DNA of 64,000 nucleotides from Bacteroidetes bacterium SW_9_63_38 (lineage in GTDB: Bacteria > Bacteroidota > Rhodothermia > Rhodothermales > Salinibacteraceae): the NCBI GenBank assembly GCA_003022435.1, contig PXUA01000017.1, forward strand, positions 58,357 to 122,356, read 5' to 3'. Every line of letters begins with the position of its first letter. The stretch's first letter is position 1. A model generated the notes under the pieces. It was not told where the DNA came from, did not search any database, and worked only from the letters and a program-made list of their open reading frames with translations. Position numbers and translations under genes: made by a program. Shown here in pieces: positions 8,899-18,014 of this stretch.

Positions 8899-9468
8899 CT
8901 ACGCCGGGGTCTGGGGATCGACGCACCGATAGATGGCCCGCAGGCGGGGGGCCTCCCCTTCAATCTCCACCCGCGTCGCCTCACTGGCCTCTACCAGGTC
9001 CGCGTCGCGCCGGAAGGACTCGACAATTTCGACCGTAAACCCGGTGCCGTTGACGCTGGCCGTCGGCGTGGCGGGGAGCGTAAGGTAGAGCCAGCCGCCC
9101 GGCTTCAACAACCGGCGGCTCTCCGCAAAGAAGGTCCGCAGATCCGTCTTGTTGCCGACGTAGGTTTCGGCTCGGTCCGCCACAATCCAGTCGAAGGTAT
9201 CGTCCGGGTACTCAATGGCATCGAGCGGCGTCTCCTGCACAATCGTGTCGAGGTCGCCCTCTTCGAGGAGTTCTCGGATGCGCTCACGGGTCTGTGCGAC
9301 CGCTTCCGGGCGGGAACCACAGGCGTGAAGTGGAAACCCGAGGCGAAGCAGTGCCTCCGTGTGTCGCCCGTCCCCACACCCGAAGTCCAGGATTTGGCTC
9401 GACACCGGCACTGCCGCCAGGGTCCGCAGCAGATGATCGGACAACCCCGAAGAGTCGGAAGCATCCAT
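8899..9468 (-). CDS. SAM-dependent methyltransferase (class I)
   Basis: 189 residues from the ATG at 9468; an upstream ATG at 9504 adds 12 residues and lies only 9 bases past the hemH stop, so either start is possible. The SAM-binding motif I ILDFGCGDGRHTEALLRLG is clear, with a following acidic/hydrophobic strand (FDWIVADRAETYVG) and the late LLKPGGWLYLTLP motif typical of Methyltransf_11/25-type folds. The substrate is unknown. Its place directly behind hemH and before hemL suggests, but does not show, a role in tetrapyrrole or quinone-type metabolism. Confidence 0.8.
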   Translation of the reverse strand: MDASDSSGLSDHLLRTLAAVPVSSQILDFGCGDGRHTEALLRLGFPLHACGSRPEAVAQTRERIRELLEEGDLDTIVQETPLDAIEYPDDTFDWIVADRAETYVGNKTDLRTFFAESRRLLKPGGWLYLTLPATPTASVNGTGFTVEIVESFRRDADLVEASEATRVEIEGEAPRLRAIYRCVDPQTPA

Positions 9469-9513
9469 AGCAGGGGAGCGCACAAACAAATGAGGAAAAA
9501 TCACGACGGAGGC

Positions 9514-10845
9514 CTACGATGTGGGCGCCGACGCGGATGGAGGCGTGGCCGAATCTTCTTCGGAACCGGACCGCAGCATCTCGGACTCCGGAAGGTCGTC
9601 CCGGCCGGTCCAGCGTCGCGCTCGGAGCGGCTCGTTACAGGAGGGGCAGCGCTCCGACTCATGATTATTGTGCTGCGGCAACTCCTCGACGGGCCGCAGC
9701 GGATAATCTTGCGCGAGTCCATCTCCCCCAATCCGGAGCTGGTTCAGGTCCACGGGCAGATCCAGTTGTGCGAGCGTGACCTCGCTGAGTGCCTCAATGA
9801 AGAGCGGATGCGTGTTCAGGCCGGGGGTCACCTCGTAATGCCGGATGCCAACCCGCTCCGCCCATTCCCGCAGTTTGATATCGAGCCCGTAGCTCGTCTG
9901 CAGGTGGTCGGTCACAAAGGGCAGCGGCACCATCAGAAGCGACTGGTCGTCGCTCTTGTCCGCAAGCCGCTCGATCACATCGGGCGTCGTGGGGGGAAGC
10001 CCTTCCCGAAATCCAATCCGGTTCTGAAAGGCTGTATGGTAGGGGCGGTCGTGCCCTCGCTGCTCCATCACCTGCCGTACGGTGGCGTGGACGAGGCAGC
10101 AGTAGGGGTCCTGCCGGTGGCGGTACGAACGCAGGGGCATCCCCTGTGCGCTAAAGAGCAGCTGCACGTCCGGCCGCCGTTCCCGCTGAAAGCGCTGCAA
10201 CCCCTCGTCGATGAGTTCGGACAGGGCCTGCACGTACTTGGGATTGGCCGCGTACTCGTACGCCGCAGTGGTGGGCCACGAAGGAATCTCCCCGGCCTCG
10301 TCGAGGGCCTTCCAGTACGCAAGGGACGACCCGCTGGTCGTCATCGAGTACTGGGGATACATTGGCAGCAGGACGACCCGGTCCACACCGTCCGCCTCCA
10401 TCTGCGCGGCCGCCTCTTCGCTGCACGGGTGCCCGTAGCGCATGGCCACGTACGTCTGGAAGTCCACCCCCGTGGGCTCGCCGTACTGATCGTTCAAGTA
10501 CGTTTCCAGGCTCTCAGCCTGCTCCTGGGTGAGATGATTGAGGGGCGAGCTCCCCCCGATCAACTCGTACTCCTCCCGTACCGACTCGGCTCGGTACGAC
10601 GCCAGCACCTTACTTCCCCAGTGTCGAAGCCCCCCCCGAATCGGCAGGTCGAGCAGGGCCGGGTCCATGAGCAGGTTGTACAGAAACGCCTCGACCTCGT
10701 CGAGCGACCGCGGGCCGCCTAGATTCAAGAGCACGACGCCCACGCGCTCGCCCTCCTGCACCTCCAAGGCCGATGACGGAAAATAGCCCCCCCGAAGCCC
10801 CCGCTCGTCGAAGTCGTACCAGCGCGAAAAGTCAAGGGGCGTCAT
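9514..10845 (-). CDS. hemH: Ferrochelatase-family protein with both catalytic residues replaced
   Basis: 443 residues from the ATG at 10845 (an ATG at 10878 would add 11). Ferrochelatases insert Fe2+ into a porphyrin. Family signatures are strong: VVLLNLGGPRSLDEVEAFL at the N terminus, LPMYPQYS, and a C half that aligns throughout. But FSAHG/SLP reads FSAQGMP (Gln234, codon 10144-10146) and DHIETLYELD reads DHLQTSYGLD (Gln316, codon 9898-9900), so the usual catalytic His and Glu are both Gln; the neighbouring His of DH is kept. A C-terminal tail of about 60 residues carries one CPSC pair and a Ser/Glu-rich end. Downstream of hemF in the same direction. It may be active with altered chemistry, or have become a binding protein; the sequence alone cannot decide. 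Confidence 0.9.
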   Translation of the reverse strand: MTPLDFSRWYDFDERGLRGGYFPSSALEVQEGERVGVVLLNLGGPRSLDEVEAFLYNLLMDPALLDLPIRGGLRHWGSKVLASYRAESVREEYELIGGSSPLNHLTQEQAESLETYLNDQYGEPTGVDFQTYVAMRYGHPCSEEAAAQMEADGVDRVVLLPMYPQYSMTTSGSSLAYWKALDEAGEIPSWPTTAAYEYAANPKYVQALSELIDEGLQRFQRERRPDVQLLFSAQGMPLRSYRHRQDPYCCLVHATVRQVMEQRGHDRPYHTAFQNRIGFREGLPPTTPDVIERLADKSDDQSLLMVPLPFVTDHLQTSYGLDIKLREWAERVGIRHYEVTPGLNTHPLFIEALSEVTLAQLDLPVDLNQLRIGGDGLAQDYPLRPVEELPQHNNHESERCPSCNEPLRARRWTGRDDLPESEMLRSGSEEDSATPPSASAPTS

Positions 10846-10967
10846 AAAACACGCAGGGTGGGCTAGAGAGCCAATCAAACGTTACAGGATTATGCAAATG
10901 GGGCTGAGAGCGGTTCCTCTTTGGCGTTGAACTTTCCCGCAAGACCTCGCTCTGAGCGGACGTGGAC

Positions 10968-11951
10968 TCAGGCGGTGCCCGCCGGTACGTCGTCCTCGTC
11001 GAGCGCCAGCCAGTCGCGGGCGGCAAAGTACCACTGCGCCCGTCCCTCGGGCGTGTCCGGGGCCGGCTCGTGATCGTACGTCCACCGAACATGCGGCGGC
11101 AAGCTCATCAGGATGCTCTCGGTGCGGCCGTCCGTTTCGAGGCCGAACTTGGTGCCCCGATCATACACCAGATTAAACTCGACGTACCGCCCCCGCCGAA
11201 TCAGTTGATACTCGCGCTCGCGGTCTCCCCAGTCGGCCTCCTTGCGCCGTTCGACGATGGGCATGTAGGACCGCAAAAACGCCCGACCGGCCTCCCGGCT
11301 AAAGAAAAACGTGCCTTCCGGGTCCTCGCGCAGGTAGTCGTAGAAGATACCGCCGACGCCGCGCGCCTCATTTCTGTGGTCCAGGTAGAAATAGTTGTCG
11401 CACTCCTGCTTGAAGGCTGCGTAGTCGGCCGCGTCGTGCTCGTCGCACACTTCCTTCCAGACCCGGTGAAAGTGCTTCGCGTCTTCGAGCCAGGGGTAGT
11501 AGGGTGTAAGATCGGCCCCGCCGCCGAACCACTGATCGTCCGGGTGCATCAGGTCGTCCCCGAGTGCAAAGTAGCGGAAGTTGGCGTGGACGGTGGGCAC
11601 GTACGGCGACCGAGGGTGGACAACGAGCGAAAGCCCGGTGGCGTAAAACGACTTTTCGTCCACCTCCAGGATCTCGGCCATCCGACCCGGGAGCGGTCCG
11701 TGCACGGCGGAGGTATTGACGCCCGCCTTTTCGAACACGGTGCCTTTCTCGAGCACGGCCGTGATGCCCCCACCGCCCTCGTCGCGCTCCCACCGATCGA
11801 CCTGCACAGACACCTCGTCGTCGGCCTTCTCCAATCGCTTGACGATGCGAATCTGAAGGGCCTCCACGAAGCGCTTCATACGGTGGGCCATCGGGATGTC
11901 CTCGCGCGGGTCTTCGCGGAGGGTCTCAACGCGGTCGGAGGTGTCGCCCAT
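10968..11951 (-). CDS. hemF: Oxygen-dependent coproporphyrinogen III oxidase
   Basis: 327 residues from the ATG at 11951; the frame is open upstream to 12074 but without family similarity. The enzyme decarboxylates two propionates of coproporphyrinogen III to give protoporphyrinogen IX, using O2. Signatures are textbook: VHANFRYFALGDD, WFGGGADLTPYYP, HRNEARGVGGIFYDYL and FNLVYDRGTKFGL followed by TESILMSLPP. The presence of the aerobic enzyme implies a protoporphyrin-dependent heme route and oxic growth. It is separated from hemH by 122 bases on the same strand. Confidence 0.97.
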   Translation of the reverse strand: MGDTSDRVETLREDPREDIPMAHRMKRFVEALQIRIVKRLEKADDEVSVQVDRWERDEGGGGITAVLEKGTVFEKAGVNTSAVHGPLPGRMAEILEVDEKSFYATGLSLVVHPRSPYVPTVHANFRYFALGDDLMHPDDQWFGGGADLTPYYPWLEDAKHFHRVWKEVCDEHDAADYAAFKQECDNYFYLDHRNEARGVGGIFYDYLREDPEGTFFFSREAGRAFLRSYMPIVERRKEADWGDREREYQLIRRGRYVEFNLVYDRGTKFGLETDGRTESILMSLPPHVRWTYDHEPAPDTPEGRAQWYFAARDWLALDEDDVPAGTA

Positions 11952-12083
11952 CGTAGAGTGGGAGTGGGTCGGTAAGAGCAACTGTGTATATCGGACGGAC
12001 AGTTCGGGGACAGCGTTCGTCTTGAGCAGCAACCACATCGGAAACGCAAACCGATTTCTCGAAGCCTCAATCAAGACCTGTTT

Positions 12084-12779
12084 TCATCCCGGTCGGGCAC
12101 GGGCGAGCACGCGGCCCGCGGCCGCTCGCATGTCGTCGGTCAGGAGGGGTGTCCAGTGGGTGGGGAGCGCGTCCACAAATGTTTTGCGATGGGACTCGGA
12201 CGGGTGGTCCACACGAAGAATGGCGTGGTGAAGCGCGATGCCTCCATCGGACGCAATGGCGGGGCCGCCGTAGCGGGTGTCGCCGACCACCGGAGCCCCC
12301 CGCTCAGCGGCCTGGAGACGAATTTGATGGGGGCGCCCCGTATGAAGCTGAACGGAAAGGAGCGTCCGTTCGTCTGCCCGATGCAGCGCCTGCCAGTCGA
12401 GCGCGGCTCGCTTTCCGTCCGGATGGTCGGGCCCAACAATCATCGGCGTCCGATCCGGCTTGGCGATGTAGTCCTGCCAGGTGCCGATGCCGCGCAGCAC
12501 CCCGTCGACGAGGGCCAGGTACTGCTTCTGGGCCGTGCGCTCCCGAAACTGTCGGCTCAGGTGGCGGGCGGCCGCCGAGGTCTTGGCCAGCACCATGAGG
12601 CCCGACGTGGGCCGGTCGAGCCGATGCACGAGTCCCAGAAACGGCTCCCCATTCCCGGGGGAAAGATGCCGCTTCCCGAGGGTGAGCACATCGAGGTCGC
12701 CGGTATGATCGGGCTGGGCAAGCGTCTCCGCCGGCTTGCGGACGACGAGAAGCTGCGCGTCTTCGTACAGAACGTCCAC
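12084..12779 (-). CDS. RluA-family RNA pseudouridine synthase
   Basis: Converts specific uridines of rRNA or tRNA to pseudouridine. 231 residues with the RluA active-site motif VHRLDRPTSGLMVLAKT (catalytic Asp55), RTAQKQYLALVDG and HTGRPHQIRLQ. No S4 domain precedes it, so this is a short, catalytic-domain-only form (RluA/RluC-like core); the target nucleotide cannot be assigned. It lies 132 bases upstream of hemF on the same strand and is divergent from the gene at 12954. Confidence 0.9.
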   Translation of the reverse strand: MDVLYEDAQLLVVRKPAETLAQPDHTGDLDVLTLGKRHLSPGNGEPFLGLVHRLDRPTSGLMVLAKTSAAARHLSRQFRERTAQKQYLALVDGVLRGIGTWQDYIAKPDRTPMIVGPDHPDGKRAALDWQALHRADERTLLSVQLHTGRPHQIRLQAAERGAPVVGDTRYGGPAIASDGGIALHHAILRVDHPSESHRKTFVDALPTHWTPLLTDDMRAAAGRVLARARPG

Positions 12780-12953
12780 GGCGGTTGGGTGCGCGATTGA
12801 GAACCAAAGGGGGACTGTTTATTCCAACGGCCCACGTTGGCCGTCGATTCACCGATCACGGATTCCCGACGAAGCCCTTGACGCGCCGCCTCGTCGGACC
12901 GACATTATGGAGCGAACATTCGTCGCCTCCTCTTCAGCAGCCCGTTTCCGCTC

Positions 12954-13472
12954 ATGACTCGCGCACGCCGCTCCCTTCTCTGTGTCAGCCTTCTTCTCGG
13001 TCTCCTCTGGACCGCCCCCGCCGCCGCCCAATCAGGGGGCATCGGGGTCGGGGCCTCCATTGGAGTCAGCAACGGCCAAGGATTCAGTGCCGCCAACCCC
13101 GTCGGCCTCGCCGGGAAGGGGTGGATCTCCGACCGCCACGCTCTGGCCGGCATGACCTCATTCTTCCTCGGCAGTGACAGACAGTCTTCCTACTGGGTCA
13201 TCCAGGGCGACTACCTGTTTCATAACTTCAACGAACTGGAGGTCGACGAGGGCTACCTTGCTGTGTACCTGGGCGCCGGGGCCCAATTCACCGTCATCGA
13301 AGACACGGACAATCAGTTTACGATTCGGGGTCCCGTCGGCGTCGACTATATGCTCGGCTCCGCCCCGGTGGACCTGTTCGTAGAGGTTGCGCCCACCCTT
13401 AGCGTCACCGATCCCACCTCCCTCCGCTTCGACGGTGCCATCGGCTTCCGGTACTTCTTCAGCGGCGAGTAG
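12954..13472 (+). CDS. Predicted outer-membrane beta-barrel protein
   Basis: 172 residues with a signal peptide (core LCVSLLLGLLWTAPAAAQ, cleavage after about residue 26). The mature part shows alternating glycine/aromatic strands (GVGASIGVSNGQGFSAAN, YLAVYLGAGAQFTV) and ends with a strand FRYFFSGE, as in small Bacteroidota barrel proteins. No enzymatic motif. Function unknown; location inferred. Confidence 0.7.
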   Translation: MTRARRSLLCVSLLLGLLWTAPAAAQSGGIGVGASIGVSNGQGFSAANPVGLAGKGWISDRHALAGMTSFFLGSDRQSSYWVIQGDYLFHNFNELEVDEGYLAVYLGAGAQFTVIEDTDNQFTIRGPVGVDYMLGSAPVDLFVEVAPTLSVTDPTSLRFDGAIGFRYFFSGE

Positions 13473-13649
13473 CCTGTCCCGCCCGGCTCCGACGCTCCAG
13501 GGGCTAGGCAGTTTCCGAGCGCGGATTGTATTCCCCGACCATTGCATGGTAGACGCGTTCGCACCTGCCATGGTCGTCCTCGTTTCGCTTTTTGGCCGCA
13601 GTTCGTATGATGAGGGCGCGTCTCTTTTTGTGAGTGCCGCCGTTCTCAC

Positions 13650-14645
13650 ATGCTGAACTACGTCTGGTCCGGACTGATCATCTTCAGCCTGATCTTTGCG
13701 CTGGCCGTCGACTCGCAGGAACTGGTGGAGAACCGGTTCCGCAACGACACCCCGATGCCGGTCACCGTCGCGTTTCCGGAGGGATACGCCCCCGACGCGC
13801 GCCGACAGCCGGTTCGCATTCAGATCGGCCCGTCGCAGTACAAGGAGTTTTTCGGGGTCGACGCCGCGCCCGCCCCGTCCTACGAGGGCACGCTTCTGCA
13901 AACCAAGAGCGGACGTCAGCTTCAGTTTTCGACGGAGGGGTCGCTGCCGGAGCCCCTGTCGACGATCCGTTCGTTTCACGAGAGCGACGACAATCCAGCC
14001 CTGCGCGGAACGCTGGCGAAAGTCGCGTCGCTCTCCCCAAGCACGCAGCGCGTCGAAACGGCGGTGCAGTTTGAGCCGGTGCACTTTCGCAAGCTGAACG
14101 CGATCGCGGAGGCAGCCCTCAACTTTGCCGAGACGGCGGCCTCCCTGGCGCTGGGGCTCATCGGCATTCTGGGGCTCATGCTGGGCCTCGTGAAGATCGG
14201 GGAGGAGGCCGGACTCGTCCACGCCCTGGCCGACACGGTACAGCCGCTCCTGAGCCCACTTTTTCCGAATGTGCCGGACGGACACCCTGCTCTCGCTAAC
14301 GTCACCCTCAATCTGTTGGCCAACGTCTTCGGCCTCGGCAACGCCGCCACACCCCTCGGGATCAAGGCCATGGAGGACCTGCAGGACCTGAATCCCGACG
14401 ACGAGACCGCGACTGACGACATGGTAATGCTGCTGGCCCTCAATACGTCCAGCGTCCAACTGGTGCCCCCCTCCCTCCTCGTCGCCATCATGGGCCTGCA
14501 GATCAACCAGCTGATCTTCTCGATCACCCTGGCCACCTTCTTCTCGACGATCGCCGGCATCCTCGGGGCCCTCGTGCTCAGTAAGCTGCCCTGGTTCCGC
14601 GCCACGGCGCCCCACCGTCTCGCCGACGCGACGGACGACGATTAA
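13650..14645 (+). CDS. spmA: SpmA-like nucleoside-recognition (Gate) domain membrane protein
   Basis: 331 residues. The C half carries the Gate domain as in spore maturation protein A: GLVKIGEEAG, NLLANVFGLGNAATPLGIKAM and LALNTSSVQLVPPS. Compared with the usual SpmA there is an insert of about 120 hydrophilic residues between the first TM helix (VWSGLIIFSLIFALAVD) and the next, presumably outside the cytoplasm. Paired with spmB 52 bases downstream. In non-sporulating bacteria the pair is common; transport of a small molecule or a role in envelope maturation has been suggested, not settled. Confidence 0.9.
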   Translation: MLNYVWSGLIIFSLIFALAVDSQELVENRFRNDTPMPVTVAFPEGYAPDARRQPVRIQIGPSQYKEFFGVDAAPAPSYEGTLLQTKSGRQLQFSTEGSLPEPLSTIRSFHESDDNPALRGTLAKVASLSPSTQRVETAVQFEPVHFRKLNAIAEAALNFAETAASLALGLIGILGLMLGLVKIGEEAGLVHALADTVQPLLSPLFPNVPDGHPALANVTLNLLANVFGLGNAATPLGIKAMEDLQDLNPDDETATDDMVMLLALNTSSVQLVPPSLLVAIMGLQINQLIFSITLATFFSTIAGILGALVLSKLPWFRATAPHRLADATDDD

Positions 14646-14697
14646 CGGGCCCGCCCACGCCTCTCCCCCCTTTGCCTTCACTCCTCCGCCTTCCGCG

Positions 14698-15243
14698 ATG
14701 CTCGAATCGATTCGCTCGGCCGTCAGCATTCTCTCGTACTTCGTCCTGCCCGCCCTCCTGGTGGGCTTCCCGCTGTACGGGCTCATCAAGGGCGTCCGCG
14801 TCTACGAGGTGTTCGTGGAGGGCGCCAAGGAGGGCTTCGACGTGGCCGTGACCATCATCCCGTACCTCATCGCCATCCTGTTTGCGATCGGGATGTTTCG
14901 CGCCTCCGGGGCCATGGACTTCCTCGTAAACGCCCTCGACCCGGTGCTCGGCGCCATCGGCGTGCCCGCCGAGGTGGTGCCGATGGGTATCGTCCGGCCG
15001 CTCACCGGCTCCGGCTCCGCCGGCGTCGTGGCCGACATGATCAATCAGTATGGCGAAGACTCTCTCATCGTGAAGATGGCCGCCACCATGTTCGGCTCCA
15101 CCGAAACCACCTTCTACGTGATTGCCGTCTACTTCGGCGCCGTCAACATCCGCGACACGCGTCACGCCGTGCCCGCCGGCCTCTTTGCCGACCTCGTGGG
15201 CTTCCTGGCGTCGGTCTACGTGGTGCGGCTGCTGTTCGGGTAG
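14698..15243 (+). CDS. spmB: SpmB-like nucleoside-recognition (Gate) domain membrane protein
   Basis: 181 residues, normal length for SpmB, with several TM helices. Family motifs: GLIKGVRVYEVFVEGAKEGF, IIPYLIAILFAIGMFRASG, GIVRPLTGSGSAG and MFGSTETTFYVIAVYFG. It follows spmA by 52 bases on the same strand and the two products are expected to act together in the inner membrane. Confidence 0.93.
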   Translation: MLESIRSAVSILSYFVLPALLVGFPLYGLIKGVRVYEVFVEGAKEGFDVAVTIIPYLIAILFAIGMFRASGAMDFLVNALDPVLGAIGVPAEVVPMGIVRPLTGSGSAGVVADMINQYGEDSLIVKMAATMFGSTETTFYVIAVYFGAVNIRDTRHAVPAGLFADLVGFLASVYVVRLLFG

Positions 15244-15548
15244 CCCCCCTCATCCCTGGACGGACCCCGTCCGAAAGATCTGAGACGTTTGCTTGCGCGT
15301 GCGGCAGGGCGCCAGACGCTCAATCATCCGATCACGCGCCTCGCTGTCGGCCCATGCTCGGAGCAACTCCCGGCTCTCGAATCGAAGCAAAAGAAGACAT
15401 CGATCGGCGTCGTCTACGTCCGTCAGGGATCCAGGGATCGGATTAAAGTGAACCCTTCGAAGTCACGAAGCACCTCAGTCGGAATTTCTCTGCGAAACCC
15501 GAAAACGGCAGTAGAGGGACGCCAGATGGGTTCAATCGAGCCTAGCCA
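15244..15548. other. Non-coding spacer after spmB
   Basis: About 305 bases between convergent genes. Open frames here are short and have no recognisable content. No clear terminator was found apart from a weak CGGAC/GTCCG pairing near 15259-15272. Confidence 0.4.
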
Positions 15549-16308
15549 CTATTCGGTTTTCTCGTCCTCCTCAGTCCCCTCGGTCTCGTCCTCTTCCACA
15601 TTTTCCTGCGCCCGATTCCGAACCCGGTCGAGCAGCGTCGCGAACACCGTGGCGTCGCAGTTCACGAAGAACCCGATCAGCGAGAGAAGTCCTGCAAATC
15701 GGATGTACTGCCCGGGAGATGCGGTCCCGAGAATCGGATTCTCCAGAAGGACCAGAAGGCCGGAGATGACAGTCAAGTAGACAAGGAAGCTCCGCAGGAT
15801 CGCCGACAGAAACGGAAAGGCATGATCGCGGAGCCGGTCCCGCTGGTTGGTGAGCACGACTCTGCGGCCCAATGCTCCTAAGACCCCGGCGAGGCAACAG
15901 AGAAAGGCAGGATTCGAGGGCGTAAAGCAAAACAGCACGACCAAGAATGCGAAGATCGTACTGTCCGTCGGGAGTGGCTCTGCAGCCTGCTCCGTCACAA
16001 GAGCTTTGCCCTTCCCAGGGGCGTTCGGGCGGGCAGAAGCCACGCCAGGAATCGTGTCCGGTGACATATGGGCGGTCCCTCCCGATCGAAGCAGAATCGT
16101 GTCTCGGACGGCCGACGCTTGAAGGGAATCCTGAACGCGGTCATCGGTGCCTGCCTGCTGTACCCCCTGAGGGCTGATCACCTGCTCGATAAGGTTCTGT
16201 ATCGACCAGAATGCCCAACGTGAATAGAGACACCCAAAGGAGGAATACCCCGACGAGGCAGCCAAGCAATGTAAACCAAAGCGACCAATTCTCCGGAGGA
16301 AACGACAT
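15549..16308 (-). CDS. Multi-pass membrane protein, unknown, apparently frameshifted near its N terminus
   Basis: From 16265 down to 15549 one frame encodes three or four hydrophobic helices (IFAFLVVLFCF; FLCCLAGVLGALG; FLVYLTVISGLLVLL; FAGLLSLIGFFV) and a very acidic C-terminal tail. Its N-terminal part lacks a good start (first ATG is at 16067). In the adjacent frame an ATG at 16308 opens a clear TM helix (WFTLLGCLVGVFLLWVSLF) that runs into a stop shortly after; shifting frame near nt 16200 joins it smoothly to QNLIEQVISPQG. The simplest reading is one protein broken by a single-base change, real or a sequencing error. Two separate small genes is the alternative. Family not recognised. Confidence 0.5.
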
Positions 16309-16464
16309 AGTGCAGCTTCAAACGATCTTTTGGGGAAAGCAGTTTGCTATTGCTCCAAGCTCCAGCTTGAGGTATCTCGATTGCACAACGGACCAGTTGA
16401 AGCTGCGTCTCGACCGTCGGCCGGCATTCACACCGCCGAGCGAGCAAGGCATTGCTCGGTCTCC

Positions 16465-17765
16465 TCAACATTGCCACGGCTCCGCTCCCCTGCAGAACGA
16501 TTCTGCTGATTGGGCGGATTTCGACCCCTCGTGACGATTATCTGGAACCGAAGCACTCTGCCCGTTTCGAGCACGGCGTCGTTCGTCCGCGAGCCCTTCG
16601 TAGCGCTCCACCGTAAACGGCTCGAAATATTTCGACTGGAGACGGTCTTTGCGACAGGTCGGGAGCCCCATGTCCTCCATGAGCTCATCAATGTAGTCGG
16701 GGACGTAGGTGCCGAGAAAATACCCCTCACTGCGGTCCGGGAAGACCTCCGCCCCCAGTCGTGGCGCTCCGCAATCGCGTTGTTCATGGTCTGCACGTCC
16801 GGCAACGCCAACGCGCCTAGAAAACACTCCGAAAGCCAGTGGGCCGCGATCTCCGACGTCAGCATGTTGTTCGTGGAGGAGGCATACCCCACGAAGCCCA
16901 GCCGCTGTTCGGTGGGCGGCAGAATGTGTCGATACAGCTGGAATCGCCCCTCTCGCTTGACCACCTCCTGCAATTCCGGGTTGAGGAGTGACAAATCTTG
17001 TCGCCATCCGGTCGCGAAGATGACGAGATCGGCGTCGATCTCCTCCCCGGTGTCAAGCTGAAGCGTCCGCCCCCTGGTAAACGATTGCATTTCGGTGCGC
17101 CGGGCGTGGGCCTCCCCATCCCGCATCATCTCGTAAAAGTCGGTGCCGTACCCCGCACGCCCCATGTCGTAGGCCGGCAGCTGATCGGGCACCATCGACG
17201 CGGGAATGCCCGAGAGGCGACGAAACAGCCGGCTCATCCCGTACCACAGCAGCCAGAGCGCCGGCGCGGCCGCCGTCCGAACCGCCGTCTCCAGACCGGA
17301 CGCCCGGCAGTACGCAGGCCCGCCCACCGCGGCCGCGTAACGACTGAGAAGCATTTCGTACTGGAAGAGATCGCTCGGAAAATCACGGGGCAGCATCCAA
17401 TGGGGGTTTCGGCATAGGAGCGTGGCGGACTGCGCCTCTTGCCCGGCGACTCGCGCACAGTCAAACGCAGAATTCCCCCCTCCAACCACCACAACGCGCT
17501 TGCCGCGGGGCATCGCCCGATTCCGCATCTGGCTGGAGTGGATCAGCGATCCGTCGAAGCGGTCCTGCCCTTGAATATCCGGCACAAACGGCTCCGAAAA
17601 GACGCCATTGCACACGACGACATAATCAAACGCATGCGTCTCGGCCGCCGCGTCGGTCCCAGTCGGTCGCACCGTCACGTCGAAGCCGTCCCGTTTCAGT
17701 ACCCTTGCCGTCACGAGCCCAGAGATCCCGGCCCCGATTACACAAACCGTCTGGCTGTCTGTCAT
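16465..17765 (-). pseudogene. Flavin-containing monooxygenase, pseudogene (internal deletion plus frameshift)
   Basis: Starts normally with the FAD motif VIGAGISGLVTARVLKRDGF, then jumps from DVTV straight to RPTGTDAAAETHAFDYVVVCNG. The region of roughly 80-100 residues that normally carries the rest of the FAD site and the following strands is absent. The middle is intact, with the NADPH motif VVVVGGGNSAFDCA and FATGW. Near nt 16752-16756 a run of five C (G on the coding strand) shifts the frame: the family-like C-terminal sequence (VFPDRSEGYFLGTYVPDYID onward) continues only in the neighbouring frame, down to 16465. Read straight, the original frame ends at 16428 in unrelated sequence. Intact relatives oxygenate N- or S-containing or carbonyl substrates using FAD and NADPH. 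Two independent lesions argue for a dead gene. Confidence 0.82.
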
Positions 17766-18014
17766 CGGTCGAAGTGCAGTCGTATGTAGGTTTGCACACT
17801 GAAATGGAGGTGTGTACCATTGACATGAGAGGAATCAGTGACGTGAAAGGAAATTGAACAGCTCCGGCGGCCCCCACCCCCCCAACGTAGAAAAATTATA
17901 TGTTTGGCTCCTTGGGGAGAGGATGCCACCATTGTCTCATTTCGATCGATTATACCCGAATCCGATGCCCGTTGCCCCCGGTCCGTGAAAGTTCCTATCC
18001 TGGACCAACGCCCG

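Noticed and set aside
8842..10722. 626-residue plus-strand frame opposite the methyltransferase and hemH
   Set aside because: Covers two real minus-strand genes; composition is antisense-like.
13158..14789. 543-residue open frame on the minus strand
   Set aside because: Antisense to the barrel protein and spmA; no domain or signal, composition is that of a shadow frame in GC-rich DNA.
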